From positions 2,790,001-2,854,000 of the forward strand of contig NZ_CP197474.1 in assembly GCF_052180245.1 (NCBI RefSeq): a DNA stretch of 64,000 bases. The letters are read 5' to 3'. A model generated the notes under the pieces. The model was not told the DNA's origin. It saw only the letters and a program-made list of their open reading frames with translations, and did not search any database. This stretch comes from Parapusillimonas sp013416435. Lineage in GTDB: Bacteria > Pseudomonadota > Gammaproteobacteria > Burkholderiales > Burkholderiaceae_B. A program made the translations under genes and the position numbers. Of the stretch, positions 16,585-24,543 are shown one piece after another (the stretch's first letter is position 1; each line of letters opens with the position of its first letter).

Positions 16585-17679
16585 TTAGGCGTGGCTGCCG
16601 ATCAGGGCATTTGCTGATTGCGCGCATGCCTGGCGGCGTTTCCGCACGGCCTCGGCAAGACGCTCCAGCACCTGGACCGAAGCGTCCCAGTCGATGCAGC
16701 CGTCGGTGATGCTCTGACCGTAAGCCAGCGGCTGACCTTCGACCAGATCTTGCCGGCCGCCCACCAGGTTGCTTTCCACCATGACACCGAAGATCCGCTC
16801 GTCGCCGGCTTCCATCTGAGCCGCAATGTCGTCGAGCACGAGAGGCTGGTTGCGGTAATCCTTATTGCTGTTGGCGTGGCTGGCATCGACCATGATGCGC
16901 GGATTCAAACCGTTCTTCATGAGCACCTGGCATGCCGCTTCAACGTTTTCCGCATCGTAGTTGGGGACTTTGCCGCCTCGCAGGATGACGTGGCAGTCGT
17001 TGTTGCCGACGGTGGAGACGATGGCGGAATGGCCGCCCTTGGTCACCGAAAGGAAGTGGTGCGGCTGCGATGCGGCCTTGATCGCGTCGATGGCGATTTT
17101 CGTGTTGCCGTCGGTCCCGTTCTTGAACCCGACCGGGCACGAAAGACCGGAAGCCAGTTCACGATGCACCTGGCTTTCGGTCGTTCGCGCGCCGATGGCT
17201 CCCCAGGACACCAGGTCGGCAATGTATTGGGGGGTGATCATATCGAGAAATTCGCATCCGGCGGGCAGGCCGAGGGCATTGACGTCGATGAGGAGTTCCC
17301 GGGCGGTGCGCAGCCCCTGATTGATATTGAAGCTGCCATCCAGGCCAGGGTCGTTGATGAGCCCTTTCCAGCCTACTGTCGTGCGGGGCTTCTCGAAATA
17401 CACGCGCATGATGATCTCGAGCTCGCCCTGGTGGCGGATGCGTTCGGCCACAAGACGCTTGGCGTAATCGATGGCTGCTGCCGGGTTGTGTATGGAGCAA
17501 GGCCCGATGACCACTGCCAGCCGGTCGTCCGTGCCTTCCAATATGCGGTGCAGGGCGTTCCGGGCGCCATAGACCGTAGAGGAAATAGCGGTCGTACACG
17601 GAAACTCGCGCATCACGTGGGCCGGGGGACTGAGTTCCTTGATTTCGCGTATACGTAAATCGTCTGTATTGTGTGACAC
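16585..17679 (-). CDS. aroG: 3-deoxy-7-phosphoheptulonate (DAHP) synthase, class I
   Basis: This enzyme condenses phosphoenolpyruvate and erythrose 4-phosphate, the first step of aromatic amino acid synthesis. The 364-residue product carries the type Ia signatures GPCSIHNP (residues about 58-65), EKPRTTVGWKGLINDP, GARTTESQVHRELASGLS, VGFKNGTDG and the metal-site region DASHANSNKD. It is slightly longer than E. coli AroG (350). Translation starts at a GTG with AGGAG 7 bases upstream. The 5' leader holds a Phe-rich 28-codon peptide and an intrinsic terminator, so the gene is very probably controlled by phenylalanine through transcription attenuation and is thus the Phe-responsive isozyme. Confidence 0.95.
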   Translation of the reverse strand: MSHNTDDLRIREIKELSPPAHVMREFPCTTAISSTVYGARNALHRILEGTDDRLAVVIGPCSIHNPAAAIDYAKRLVAERIRHQGELEIIMRVYFEKPRTTVGWKGLINDPGLDGSFNINQGLRTARELLIDVNALGLPAGCEFLDMITPQYIADLVSWGAIGARTTESQVHRELASGLSCPVGFKNGTDGNTKIAIDAIKAASQPHHFLSVTKGGHSAIVSTVGNNDCHVILRGGKVPNYDAENVEAACQVLMKNGLNPRIMVDASHANSNKDYRNQPLVLDDIAAQMEAGDERIFGVMVESNLVGGRQDLVEGQPLAYGQSITDGCIDWDASVQVLERLAEAVRKRRQACAQSANALIGSHA

Positions 17680-17716
17680 AGCTTAACTCCTGGTTTTGTC
17701 AGCTAGCGAGCGGTAC

Positions 17717-17750
17717 AAAAAAAGCCGCCTAGCTTCGCTGGCGGCTTTTT
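17717..17750 (-). terminator. aroG attenuator hairpin (with competing antiterminator)
   Basis: On the minus strand the arms AAGCCGCC and GGCGGCTT, extended by AGC/GCT around a GAA loop, are followed by an uninterrupted T7 run, 37 bases before the aroG start codon. The 5' arm segment CCGCCAGCG (17736-17744) can instead pair over nine positions, one a G-U, with CGCTGGTGG at 17794-17802 inside the leader peptide, just after the Phe codons. Those two pairings exclude each other, as in the pheA and trp attenuators. Confidence 0.88.
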
Positions 17751-17767
17751 GGGAATTTGGTTCTTTT

Positions 17768-17854
17768 TTACTGCGTACAACGCTTCCCTTCCTCCACCAG
17801 CGGTTTCGGAAAAGCAAAAAAATAAAAGAAGAAAAATTGGGATGCGCGGTACAT
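17768..17854 (-). CDS. Phe-rich leader peptide of aroG attenuator
   Basis: The 28-codon frame contains FFFFYFFAF at residues 7-15: seven Phe codons and one Tyr within nine, then a Pro-Lys-Pro stretch and a TAA. This is the same design as E. coli PheL. A ribosome that stalls at the Phe run when charged tRNA-Phe is scarce would leave CGCTGGTGG (17794-17802) free to form the antiterminator. No Shine-Dalgarno is visible, and the -10 box ends only 8 bases before the ATG, so the peptide may be read from a leaderless or nearly leaderless transcript. Confidence 0.85.
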   Translation of the reverse strand: MYRASQFFFFYFFAFPKPLVEEGKRCTQ

Positions 17855-17862
17855 AAGCGTAG

Positions 17863-17891
17863 ATCCTAGCACAGAGTTTCTTGTCTGCCAA
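17863..17891 (-). promoter_or_regulatory. Sigma70-type promoter of leader peptide/aroG
   Basis: On the minus strand TTGGCA (17886-17891) and TAGGAT (17863-17868) are separated by exactly 17 bases. Transcription would start at about 17856, just before the leader ATG at 17854. The match to consensus and the position relative to the leader support the call; no start-site data exist. Confidence 0.65.
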
Positions 17892-17928
17892 TCAGAAATT
17901 TCGTCGAATTAATCCGCGTGCTATTGAT

Positions 17929-17962
17929 TTGAACTGAAATGATTATATGCGTTATCATTTCA
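17929..17962 (+). promoter_or_regulatory. ehuB promoter with overlapping inverted-repeat operator
   Basis: TTGAAC (17929-17934) and TATCAT (17953-17958) are 18 bases apart on the plus strand. An inverted repeat, TGAAATGAT (17935-17943) and ATCATTTCA (17954-17962) with a 10-base spacer, covers the spacer and the -10 box. The 11-mer TTATCATTTCA at its right end also overlaps the -10 box of the ectR promoter near 25.1 kb, which suggests that the MarR-type EctR controls both. Confidence 0.65.
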
Positions 17963-17963
17963 A

Positions 17964-17993
17964 GGGGTCAGACCCCATGCGGGGTCTGACCCC
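17964..17993. repeat. Palindromic repeat, copy 1 in ehuB leader
   Basis: Arm GGGGTCAGACCCC, centre ATGC, exact reverse-complement arm. It begins two bases after the operator, so it would lie at the very 5' end of the ehuB transcript. Confidence 0.95.
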
Positions 17994-18018
17994 GGCAAAG
18001 CGGCCGCTGCAATGATCT

Positions 18019-18073
18019 GGGGTCAGACCCCGTACGGGGTCTGACCCCTCCAACACACATGGGGTCTGACCCC
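18019..18073. repeat. Palindromic repeat, full copy plus half copy in ehuB leader
   Basis: A full copy with centre GTAC lies at 18019-18048, and a lone right arm GGGGTCTGACCCC at 18061-18073. Both are followed by TCCAACA, so this small unit has been duplicated. It ends 22 bases before the ehuB start. Confidence 0.93.
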
Positions 18074-18095
18074 TCCAACAAGAAAAGGACCCGCG

Positions 18096-18962
18096 ATGAA
18101 CGAACGCCTTAAGAAAACCCTGAAGCGCACATTGACAGCATTTGCCGCCGTAGGCGTGCTCGCCTTTCAGGCTCAGGCGGCAAGCCTCGCCGACATTAAG
18201 AAGCGCGGCACGGTACGCATCGCCGTGGCCAACGAGATCCCTTACGGCTATATGGACATGGACGGCCAGGCCAAAGGCATGGGGCCGGATGTGGCCAAGC
18301 ACATCATGGAGCAACTGGGCATACATAAGATCGAATGGATCACGACCAATTTCGGCTCGCTGATTCCCGGGCTGCGTGCCAATCGCTTCGATATGGTCGC
18401 GGCCGAAATGGCCATCCTGCCGCAACGCTGCAAGGAGGTTCTATTCTCGGAGCCGAACAGCTCTTATGGAGAAGGCCTGCTGGTCGCCAAGGGCAACCCC
18501 GACGACGTCCACACCTACGAAAGCTTCGCCCAGTCGGACAAGAAAGTAGCCATCATGGCCGGCGCCGACCAGTTGGAGATGCTGCAGGCGCTGGGGGTGC
18601 CGGCCAACCGCATGGTGACGATCTCCAACAATGCCGACGCCATCTCCACGGTATCGACCGGCCGGGCGTCCGCCTACGCGGCAACCAGCCTGACCGTAAG
18701 CGAATTGGCCGCCAAGAGTGACAAGGTGGAAGCGGCAACGAATTTCACGGATCCCGTGATCAACGGAACGCCGGCTCGAAGCTGGGGCGGCTTCACCTTC
18801 AGCCAGGACTCCGCCGACTTCCGTGATGCCGTAAACGCCGAGCTTACCAAGTTCAAGCAAACCGAAGGTTGGGCCAAAACCATGTCGCACCATGGCTTCA
18901 GTGCCACCGACGCCAAGGAATCATTCAACAAAACGACTGAACAGCTCTGCGCGGCAGGATAA
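18096..18962 (+). CDS. ehuB: Ectoine/hydroxyectoine ABC transporter substrate-binding protein
   Basis: The 288-residue protein belongs to the amino-acid-binding family (SBP_bac_3). It has a signal peptide (residues 1 to about 28, basic start, cleavage near AQAA-SLADI), then GTVRIAVANEIPYGYMDMDGQAKGM, which matches EhuB proteins where aromatic residues cage the compatible solute. Four cysteines, including RCKEV and the C-terminal EQLCAAG, may form disulfides. It binds ectoine or hydroxyectoine in the periplasm and delivers it to EhuCD. It leads the ehuBCDA operon and faces the ect biosynthesis operon. AAAGGACC lies just before the start. Confidence 0.87.
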   Translation: MNERLKKTLKRTLTAFAAVGVLAFQAQAASLADIKKRGTVRIAVANEIPYGYMDMDGQAKGMGPDVAKHIMEQLGIHKIEWITTNFGSLIPGLRANRFDMVAAEMAILPQRCKEVLFSEPNSSYGEGLLVAKGNPDDVHTYESFAQSDKKVAIMAGADQLEMLQALGVPANRMVTISNNADAISTVSTGRASAYAATSLTVSELAAKSDKVEAATNFTDPVINGTPARSWGGFTFSQDSADFRDAVNAELTKFKQTEGWAKTMSHHGFSATDAKESFNKTTEQLCAAG

Positions 18963-18974
18963 AGCGTCCGCCTC

Positions 18975-19646
18975 ATGAACTGGCTAAGCTATATGCCGCC
19001 CTTGCTGGAGGGCGCATGGGTCACGATTCAGCTGACGGTCTATTCCACGATACTGGGCGCCGTATGCGCGTTCGTGTTCGGCATAGGCAAGGTATCGGGA
19101 AACAGGCTGGTGCGTGGGGTGGCCATCGTTTTCATCGAGGTCTTCCGCGGCACTTCGCTCCTGGTTCAGCTGTTCTGGCTGTACTTCGCCCTGCCCTTGC
19201 TTGGACAGGCCATAGGAATCGACTTGCGCCTTCCCCCCGTCCTGGCGGGAACCCTGGCGCTGGCGCTGAACATCGGCGCCTACGGCGCCGAAGTCGTGCG
19301 GGGCGCCATACAGGCGGTGCCGCCTGCGCAGCACGAGGCCGCCAAGGCCCTGGACTTCACGCCGCGGCAGATACTCTGGCGCATTTCGCTGCCACAGGCC
19401 ATTCCGGAGATGATGCCCAGCTTCGGCAATCTGGCGATACAGAACCTGAAGGATACCGCCCTCGTTTCCTTGATCAGCCTCGGCGACCTGGCTTTCCGCG
19501 CCGAGCAGGTCCGGAACTTCACCCAGGACAGCGTCACCATCTATACGCTTCTGCTGTTCATGTACTTCGGCATGGCCCTGGTATTGACCGCGCTCATGAA
19601 GATTCTTGAAAATTCCGTGGGGCGCTGGCGCGCCGGGAGGTCCTGA
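18975..19646 (+). CDS. ehuC: Ectoine/hydroxyectoine ABC transporter permease
   Basis: A 223-residue HisM-type inner-membrane permease with about five spans. The cytoplasmic EAA loop (about residues 105-165, with GAIQAVPPAQHEAAKALDFT and RISLPQAIPEMMPSFGN) contacts the ATPase. It is paired with the second permease two bases downstream, as usual for polar-amino-acid importers. Assignment to ectoine uptake rests on the EhuB-like receptor and the adjacent ect genes rather than on the permease itself. Confidence 0.85.
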   Translation: MNWLSYMPPLLEGAWVTIQLTVYSTILGAVCAFVFGIGKVSGNRLVRGVAIVFIEVFRGTSLLVQLFWLYFALPLLGQAIGIDLRLPPVLAGTLALALNIGAYGAEVVRGAIQAVPPAQHEAAKALDFTPRQILWRISLPQAIPEMMPSFGNLAIQNLKDTALVSLISLGDLAFRAEQVRNFTQDSVTIYTLLLFMYFGMALVLTALMKILENSVGRWRAGRS

Positions 19647-19648
19647 GC

Positions 19649-20341
19649 ATGCTGCTGGGCATAGAATGGGACACCGCCAACAACTGGGTTTTCGCCTGGT
19701 CCATCCTCCCCATCCTGTTGAAGGGGCTGGTGGTCACGCTGCAGGCAACCGTCCTGGGTTTCGTCGTGGCCGCCATACTGGGCCTGATTCTGGCGGGGCT
19801 GAAGTCGTCGCGGCTGCGCATCGTGTCCTGGCCGGCGCGCTTCATCACCGAATTCATCCGCGACACGCCGCTACTGGTGCAGCTGTTCTTTCTGTACCAT
19901 GTGCTGCCCGAATACGGCATCGTCCTGCCGGCCTTCCTGACCGGCGCGCTCGCCCTGGGTATCCAGTACAGCGCGTATACGTCCGAAGTCTACCGCGCAG
20001 GCATCGAATCCATCGCGCATGGCCAGACTGAAGCCGCGCACGCCCTCGACCTGTCGGCGCTGCGCACCTTCAGTGTCATCATCGTGCCCCAGGCCATTCC
20101 GAGGATCATTCCGGCACTGGGAAACTACCTGGTGTCGATCATGAAAGACGTGCCGGTGCTTTCCGTCGTCTCCGTGCTCGAGATGCTCAATGTAGCCAAG
20201 ATCATCGGCGACCGCACTTTCAATTATCTGATCCCGCTGTCCATGGTCGGAGGACTGTATCTGCTGCTGACGCTGGCGGCGGCGGCCGGCGTGCGCCATC
20301 TGGACACCCGCCTTCCCAAGCAAGGACTTCCCCTGCGATGA
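19649..20341 (+). CDS. ehuD: Ectoine/hydroxyectoine ABC transporter permease
   Basis: A 230-residue permease, homologous to EhuC, forming the other half of the membrane channel. The EAA loop reads AGIESIAHGQTEAAHALDLS and FSVIIVPQAIPRIIPALGN at about residues 115-160. The hydrophobic stretches fit five membrane spans. The stop overlaps the ehuA start by four bases (ATGA), so the two are translationally coupled. Confidence 0.85.
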   Translation: MLLGIEWDTANNWVFAWSILPILLKGLVVTLQATVLGFVVAAILGLILAGLKSSRLRIVSWPARFITEFIRDTPLLVQLFFLYHVLPEYGIVLPAFLTGALALGIQYSAYTSEVYRAGIESIAHGQTEAAHALDLSALRTFSVIIVPQAIPRIIPALGNYLVSIMKDVPVLSVVSVLEMLNVAKIIGDRTFNYLIPLSMVGGLYLLLTLAAAAGVRHLDTRLPKQGLPLR

Positions 20342-21120
20342 CAAACGACATCATTCAGTTCGACAAGGTCACCAAGAAGTTCGGCGACGTGACCGTGCTC
20401 GACGCCCTCGAATTCTCCGTCGCCAAAGGCGAGAAGGTCACCATCATCGGACCCTCCGGCTCGGGCAAATCCACGGTGCTGCGCATCCTCATGACGCTCG
20501 AAAATATCGACGAGGGGGTCATCCATGTCGCCGGCAAGCCACTGTGGCACGAAGAACGCAACGGGCAGCTCGCCCCCGCCGGCGAAGACCACCTCCGCGC
20601 CATGCGCAAGGAGATGGGCATGGTCTTCCAGCAGTTCAATCTCTTCCCCCACATGACGGTCCGCCGCAATATCACGGAAGCGCCGGTGCATGTGCTGGGG
20701 CTGGACAAGCGGAAAGCCAATGAGCGCGCCGAGGAATACCTGGAGCTCGTGGGCCTGTCCGACCAGGCCGACAAGTTCCCCAGCCAGCTTTCAGGCGGCC
20801 AGCAGCAGCGCGTGGCCATTGCACGCGCCCTGGCCATGCGCCCCAACATCATGCTGTTCGACGAACCCACGTCGGCACTGGATCCTGAGCTGGTCGGCGA
20901 AGTCCTGAATGTCATCCAGCGGCTTTCGAACGAGCATGACCTGACCATGCTGCTGGTCACGCACGAGATGCAGTTCGCCAAGCAGATTTCCGACCGCGTC
21001 TGCTTTTTCGACAAGGGCCGCATCGTCGAGGAGGGACCGCCCGAGCAGGTATTCTCGGCCCCGCGCGAAGAGCGCACGCAAGAATTCCTGAAGGGCTTCC
21101 TGAGTCCCGAGCCCCATTGA
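20338..21120 (+). CDS. ehuA: Ectoine/hydroxyectoine ABC transporter ATP-binding protein
   Basis: A 260-residue ABC ATPase of the HisP/GlnQ type. Walker A is GPSGSGKST (residues about 38-46), the Q-loop is VFQQFNLFPHMTVRRN, the ABC signature is LSGGQQQRVAIARAL, Walker B is IMLFDEPTSALD, and the H-loop is LLVTHEM. It powers solute import through EhuCD. It is the last gene of ehuBCDA, whose order differs from the ehuABCD order of Sinorhizobium. A long hairpin follows immediately. Confidence 0.92.
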   Translation: MTNDIIQFDKVTKKFGDVTVLDALEFSVAKGEKVTIIGPSGSGKSTVLRILMTLENIDEGVIHVAGKPLWHEERNGQLAPAGEDHLRAMRKEMGMVFQQFNLFPHMTVRRNITEAPVHVLGLDKRKANERAEEYLELVGLSDQADKFPSQLSGGQQQRVAIARALAMRPNIMLFDEPTSALDPELVGEVLNVIQRLSNEHDLTMLLVTHEMQFAKQISDRVCFFDKGRIVEEGPPEQVFSAPREERTQEFLKGFLSPEPH

Positions 21121-21124
21121 CAAA

Positions 21125-21165
21125 GCAGCCCGCAAGCCCGGCGTATCGCCGGGCTTGCGGGCTGC
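21125..21165. terminator. Long hairpin between convergent ehuA and ectD
   Basis: Two perfect 18-base arms (21125-21142 starting GCAGCCCGC, and 21148-21165) flank a 5-base loop GTATC. There is no T run, so it may act as a 3' stability element or a factor-assisted terminator. It lies 4 bases past the ehuA stop. Confidence 0.75.
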
Positions 21166-21213
21166 GCGTCCCGTATGGGCGGGCTCACACCGCCCTGCTT
21201 GCCTGCTGCTTCG

Positions 21214-22134
21214 TCACGCGTACGCCGCCGTCTCCTGCGGAACCAGGGGGTCGAAGCTCTTGCGCGTGGCGATGTGCTCCGGACGCGGACTCAAGCCATA
21301 CTTGGGTGGTTGAAGCGCATTCTCCACGCTGTTGTAAACCATGAATACGTTCGCGCGTGGCCAAGGCGAGATATTGCCATTGGATCCATGCATCGTATTG
21401 CAATCGAAGAAAATGACGGATCCGGCGGTCGCCTCCATTGCCTTGATGCCGCCCTGCTCGGCCAGCAGCCGCAGGCTCACGGGGTCGGGCACGCCGTACT
21501 CCTGCTTCTTCAGCGACTTCTCATAATGGCGGTCCGGCGTCTTCCCCTTGCATGCTATGAACTGCATGTGCGAGCCGGGTACGAGCATGAGAGGGCCATT
21601 GCAAGCGTTGTTGTCGGTCAGGAGCAGCGAGCAGCTGATGGCGCGCATGCCCGGCATTCCGTCCTCGACGTGCCAGGTCTCGAAGTCCGAATGCCAGTAG
21701 AACTCCTTGCCTTTGAAGCCGGGCTTCATGTTCGCCCGGGATTGGTGCATGTAGACCTCGGATCCCAGAATCTGGCGGGCGACGTTGATCAACCTGGGAT
21801 CGCGTGCGAGTCCGCTCAATAATTCGCTCAACTCGTGCACCCGGAAGATCGAACGTACCGCATCGCTTCCGGGTTCGGTGATGGCTTCGTCCAGTCCGGT
21901 GATGGCGGGATCGCTGCTCATGCGCTGCACTTCCTGCAGCAGCGCGGCGACCTCCGGTCCACTGAAGAGATCCTCGATCAACAGAAAGCCATCGCGTTCA
22001 TAGCTGGCCTGCTGGCGCTCGTCGAGCGCATCGGCATAATTGCCGCCGCCATAGACGACCGGATCCTGCCGGGCAATGATGGCGGCGTTCCGATCCGTAC
22101 GCGACACATACAGATCCTTGATCGCTGTTTTCAT
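21214..22134 (-). CDS. ectD: Ectoine hydroxylase
   Basis: EctD is a 2-oxoglutarate/Fe(II) dioxygenase that makes 5-hydroxyectoine from ectoine. The 306-residue product keeps the diagnostic FYWHSDFETWHVEDGMP segment. The iron ligands are His148, Asp150 and His249 (in NTMHGSNGN), and the 2-oxoglutarate-binding Arg is Arg260. Length matches characterised EctD proteins (about 300). The start at 22134 gives the family N-terminus and follows GGAGT 6 bases upstream; the longer frame to 22335 is the antisense of ectC. It is the last gene of the ect operon. Confidence 0.96.
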   Translation of the reverse strand: MKTAIKDLYVSRTDRNAAIIARQDPVVYGGGNYADALDERQQASYERDGFLLIEDLFSGPEVAALLQEVQRMSSDPAITGLDEAITEPGSDAVRSIFRVHELSELLSGLARDPRLINVARQILGSEVYMHQSRANMKPGFKGKEFYWHSDFETWHVEDGMPGMRAISCSLLLTDNNACNGPLMLVPGSHMQFIACKGKTPDRHYEKSLKKQEYGVPDPVSLRLLAEQGGIKAMEATAGSVIFFDCNTMHGSNGNISPWPRANVFMVYNSVENALQPPKYGLSPRPEHIATRKSFDPLVPQETAAYA

Positions 22135-22150
22135 ACTGTACTCCTTTGAT

Positions 22151-22546
22151 TCAGGCGGCATCCGACACGGCGGGATAGACGCCTTTCTCGTCGTGCACCT
22201 CGAAGCCGGTAAGAGGCGGATTGAAGACGCAAATGACGCGCAATGGCTCTTTGCCGCCGCGCAGCCAATGCTCGTCGTTCTCGTCCAAGGCATAGACGAC
22301 GCCTGGTCCCAAGGCATACTTGCGGCCGTCGGCAATGGTTTCTATCTCTCCGTCCCCCTCGATGCACCACACGGCTTCAAGGTGATTCTGATAATGGATA
22401 TGGGTTTCGGTCCCGGGAAAGATGACGGTCTCATGGAAGGAGAAACCCATTCCGTCCTTGCGCAGCAGCACACGGCGGCTCAGCCAGTTTTCCGTCTTGA
22501 CCTCGTTGTCGGTTCCAATGACGTCCTTGACGTTCCTTACGATCAT
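22151..22546 (-). CDS. ectC: Ectoine synthase
   Basis: EctC is a metal-dependent cupin that closes N-gamma-acetyl-diaminobutyrate to ectoine with loss of water. The 131-residue protein starts MIVRNVKDVIGTDNEV and carries the cupin segments SFHETVIFPGTETHIHYQNHLEAVWCIEGDGEIE and LDENDEHWLRGGKEPLRVICVFNPPLTG, with the metal-binding Glu, Tyr and His positions present. The start codon overlaps the ectB stop (ATGA). Confidence 0.96.
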   Translation of the reverse strand: MIVRNVKDVIGTDNEVKTENWLSRRVLLRKDGMGFSFHETVIFPGTETHIHYQNHLEAVWCIEGDGEIETIADGRKYALGPGVVYALDENDEHWLRGGKEPLRVICVFNPPLTGFEVHDEKGVYPAVSDAA

Positions 22547-23853
22547 CGTGCTCTTCCTCCAAGCTTGAATACCTGCGCGCCCGCGGCCGTTTCCGCCAAG
22601 ACCCGGCCCAGGCCGCGCTCTATGATTTCCAGACCACGCATCAGCTGGTCGTCTTCGATGGTCAGGGCCGGCAAGACTTTCAGGACTTCGTCCTGCGCTC
22701 CCGACGTCTCGATCACGACGCCCTCTTCGAAGGCCGCCTTCGCGATCCGGTTTGCCATATCGTGCCCGGGTGGAACCACCAGTCCTTGTATCAATCCCCT
22801 GCCCCGGACACTCAGCCCCGCGCGCGGGTAGCTATGCACGATGTTCTCGAGCCAGTCCCGCACCAGGCGCTCCTTCCGTTGTATCGCTCCCGCAAAGCTT
22901 TCGTCTGCCCAATAGCTGTCCAGCGCCTGCGCGGCGGTGACGAAGGCCAGATTGTTGCCACGGAAGGTACCGCTGTGCGCGCCAGGCTTCCAGATATCGA
23001 GTTCAGGCTTCATCAGCACCAGCGACATCGGCAAGCCGAAGCCGGACAGGGACTTGGACAATGTGATGATGTCGGGCCGGATGCCCAGCGAGTCGAAGCT
23101 GAAGAAGTTGCCGGTACGGCCGCAGCCCACCTGGATGTCGTCGACGATCAGCAGCATGTCGTGCTGGCGGCAGAGGCGTTCCAGCTCTTTCAGCCAATTG
23201 CGGCTGGCGACGTTCACACCGCCTTCGCCCTGCACCGTCTCGACGATGACCGCGGCGGGCTTGTCGAGGCCGCTGCTCGTGTCTTCCAGCATGCGTTCGA
23301 AGTAGGCAATGGTATTGACGTCCGGCCCCATATAGCCGTCATAGGGCATGAAGGTCGTGTTCGCCAGCGGAAAGCCCGCTGCGCCGCGAAACTTGGCATT
23401 GGCCGTGACGGCCAGCGAGCCCCCGCTTACGCCATGGAAGCCGTGGGTGAAGGAAACGACGTTCGGCCGGCCCTTCACCTGGCGCGCGAGCTTCAAGGCC
23501 GCTTCCACGGCATTGGTGCCCGTTGGCCCCGTGAACTGCAAGGTGTATTGCCAGCCTCTGGGTTTGAGCAAAACGCGCTCGAATGTCTCGAGAAAATACT
23601 TCTTCGCCGTGGTCGCCATGTCCAATCCATGCACGACCCCATCCGACTCGAGATACTCGATCAATTTCTGCTTCAGGAGCGGGTTGTTGTGGCCATAGTT
23701 CAGCGTGCCGGCGCCACTGAAGAAATCAATGTATTCCTTATTGTCTTCATCGATCAGCACGGAGCCTTTGGCTCGCTTGAAAATGACTGGAAAAGACCGG
23801 ATGTAGCCCCGCACCTGCGACTCCATCCGGTCAAATATTTTTAAGTCCATCAT
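22543..23853 (-). CDS. ectB: L-2,4-diaminobutyrate aminotransferase
   Basis: EctB converts L-aspartate semialdehyde to L-2,4-diaminobutyrate using glutamate as donor. The 436-residue class III aminotransferase shows SGAGTLNYGHNNP, the PLP region VDDIQVGCGRTG, and the Schiff-base lysine in ITLSKSLSGFGLP. The product starts with two consecutive Met codons, and either could be used. It follows ectA after 93 bases and overlaps ectC. Confidence 0.96.
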   Translation of the reverse strand: MMDLKIFDRMESQVRGYIRSFPVIFKRAKGSVLIDEDNKEYIDFFSGAGTLNYGHNNPLLKQKLIEYLESDGVVHGLDMATTAKKYFLETFERVLLKPRGWQYTLQFTGPTGTNAVEAALKLARQVKGRPNVVSFTHGFHGVSGGSLAVTANAKFRGAAGFPLANTTFMPYDGYMGPDVNTIAYFERMLEDTSSGLDKPAAVIVETVQGEGGVNVASRNWLKELERLCRQHDMLLIVDDIQVGCGRTGNFFSFDSLGIRPDIITLSKSLSGFGLPMSLVLMKPELDIWKPGAHSGTFRGNNLAFVTAAQALDSYWADESFAGAIQRKERLVRDWLENIVHSYPRAGLSVRGRGLIQGLVVPPGHDMANRIAKAAFEEGVVIETSGAQDEVLKVLPALTIEDDQLMRGLEIIERGLGRVLAETAAGAQVFKLGGRAR

Positions 23854-23946
23854 GTTTCTTCCTCTCTTGGTTATGAAAATCTATGAAAGAGCGGTCCCTT
23901 CCGCGACACGATTGGTGCGGAAAAGGGGTTGTTGCTGCTGCAGGGA

Positions 23947-24543
23947 TCATCGAACCGGATTCGGCCCTGGCTGATCCAAAGACCGGAATGGTCCGATGCG
24001 AAGCAAAGGCTCATCGTCGTGCGACTGGCCACCGAACAGGTCCGCGTCGAACAAGGGGCTTTCCTTCAAGGGTGCCGACAGATCGCGCGCCAGCCGCTCG
24101 AAGACGCTGCGCGATGCCTGGTTGCCCGGACCCACGGTGGTTTCTATGTATTTGACCTGCGCCAGCGCGTCGCGCCGCAGCAGGCGGGTGAGCATATGAT
24201 GCGCCAGCCTGCGCCCCCGCGCCTCGGCATGCACGGCGACCTGCCAGACAAACAGGACATCGGATCGTTGCGGACGCGTGTAGGCGGAAACGAAGCCCAG
24301 CAAGCGGTCTTCCGAACCGGCCACGATGCAGGTCTGGCGGAAGTGCTCGCTGAGCAGGAGATAGGTATAGAGGGAATTGAGATCCAGCGGCGGACACCGC
24401 GAGATCAAGCGATGGATGTCGGCCGCATCGGACCGTTCTGGCGCTCGCAGCCAGTACATGTCCCGGTCGCGCGAGGATGCGCTGGCTGCCGGTTCGGGAG
24501 ATAAGGTTGAAATGCTGGGGTCTGTGCTGGTTTCTAAATTCAC
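23947..24543 (-). CDS. ectA: L-2,4-diaminobutyrate N-gamma-acetyltransferase
   Basis: EctA is a GNAT enzyme that acetylates diaminobutyrate with acetyl-CoA. The 198-residue product has the N-terminal YWLRAPERSDAADIHRLI segment and the acetyl-CoA loop VAVHAEARGRRLAHHMLTRLL typical of the family, then a VGPGNQASRSVFERLAR region. Translation starts with GTG overlapping the ectR stop by four bases, so the two genes are coupled. The C-terminus, about 25 residues, is less conserved. Confidence 0.94.
   Translation of the reverse strand: MNLETSTDPSISTLSPEPAASASSRDRDMYWLRAPERSDAADIHRLISRCPPLDLNSLYTYLLLSEHFRQTCIVAGSEDRLLGFVSAYTRPQRSDVLFVWQVAVHAEARGRRLAHHMLTRLLRRDALAQVKYIETTVGPGNQASRSVFERLARDLSAPLKESPLFDADLFGGQSHDDEPLLRIGPFRSLDQPGPNPVR

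Noticed and set aside
17717..17854. Riboswitch upstream of aroG
   Set aside because: The leader is explained by a translated Phe-rich peptide and a terminator/antiterminator pair. No conserved aptamer shape was recognised.
17703..17891. 62-codon frame in the aroG leader, in another phase
   Set aside because: It runs through the terminator hairpin and has no ribosome-binding site. The shorter Phe-rich frame explains the leader better.
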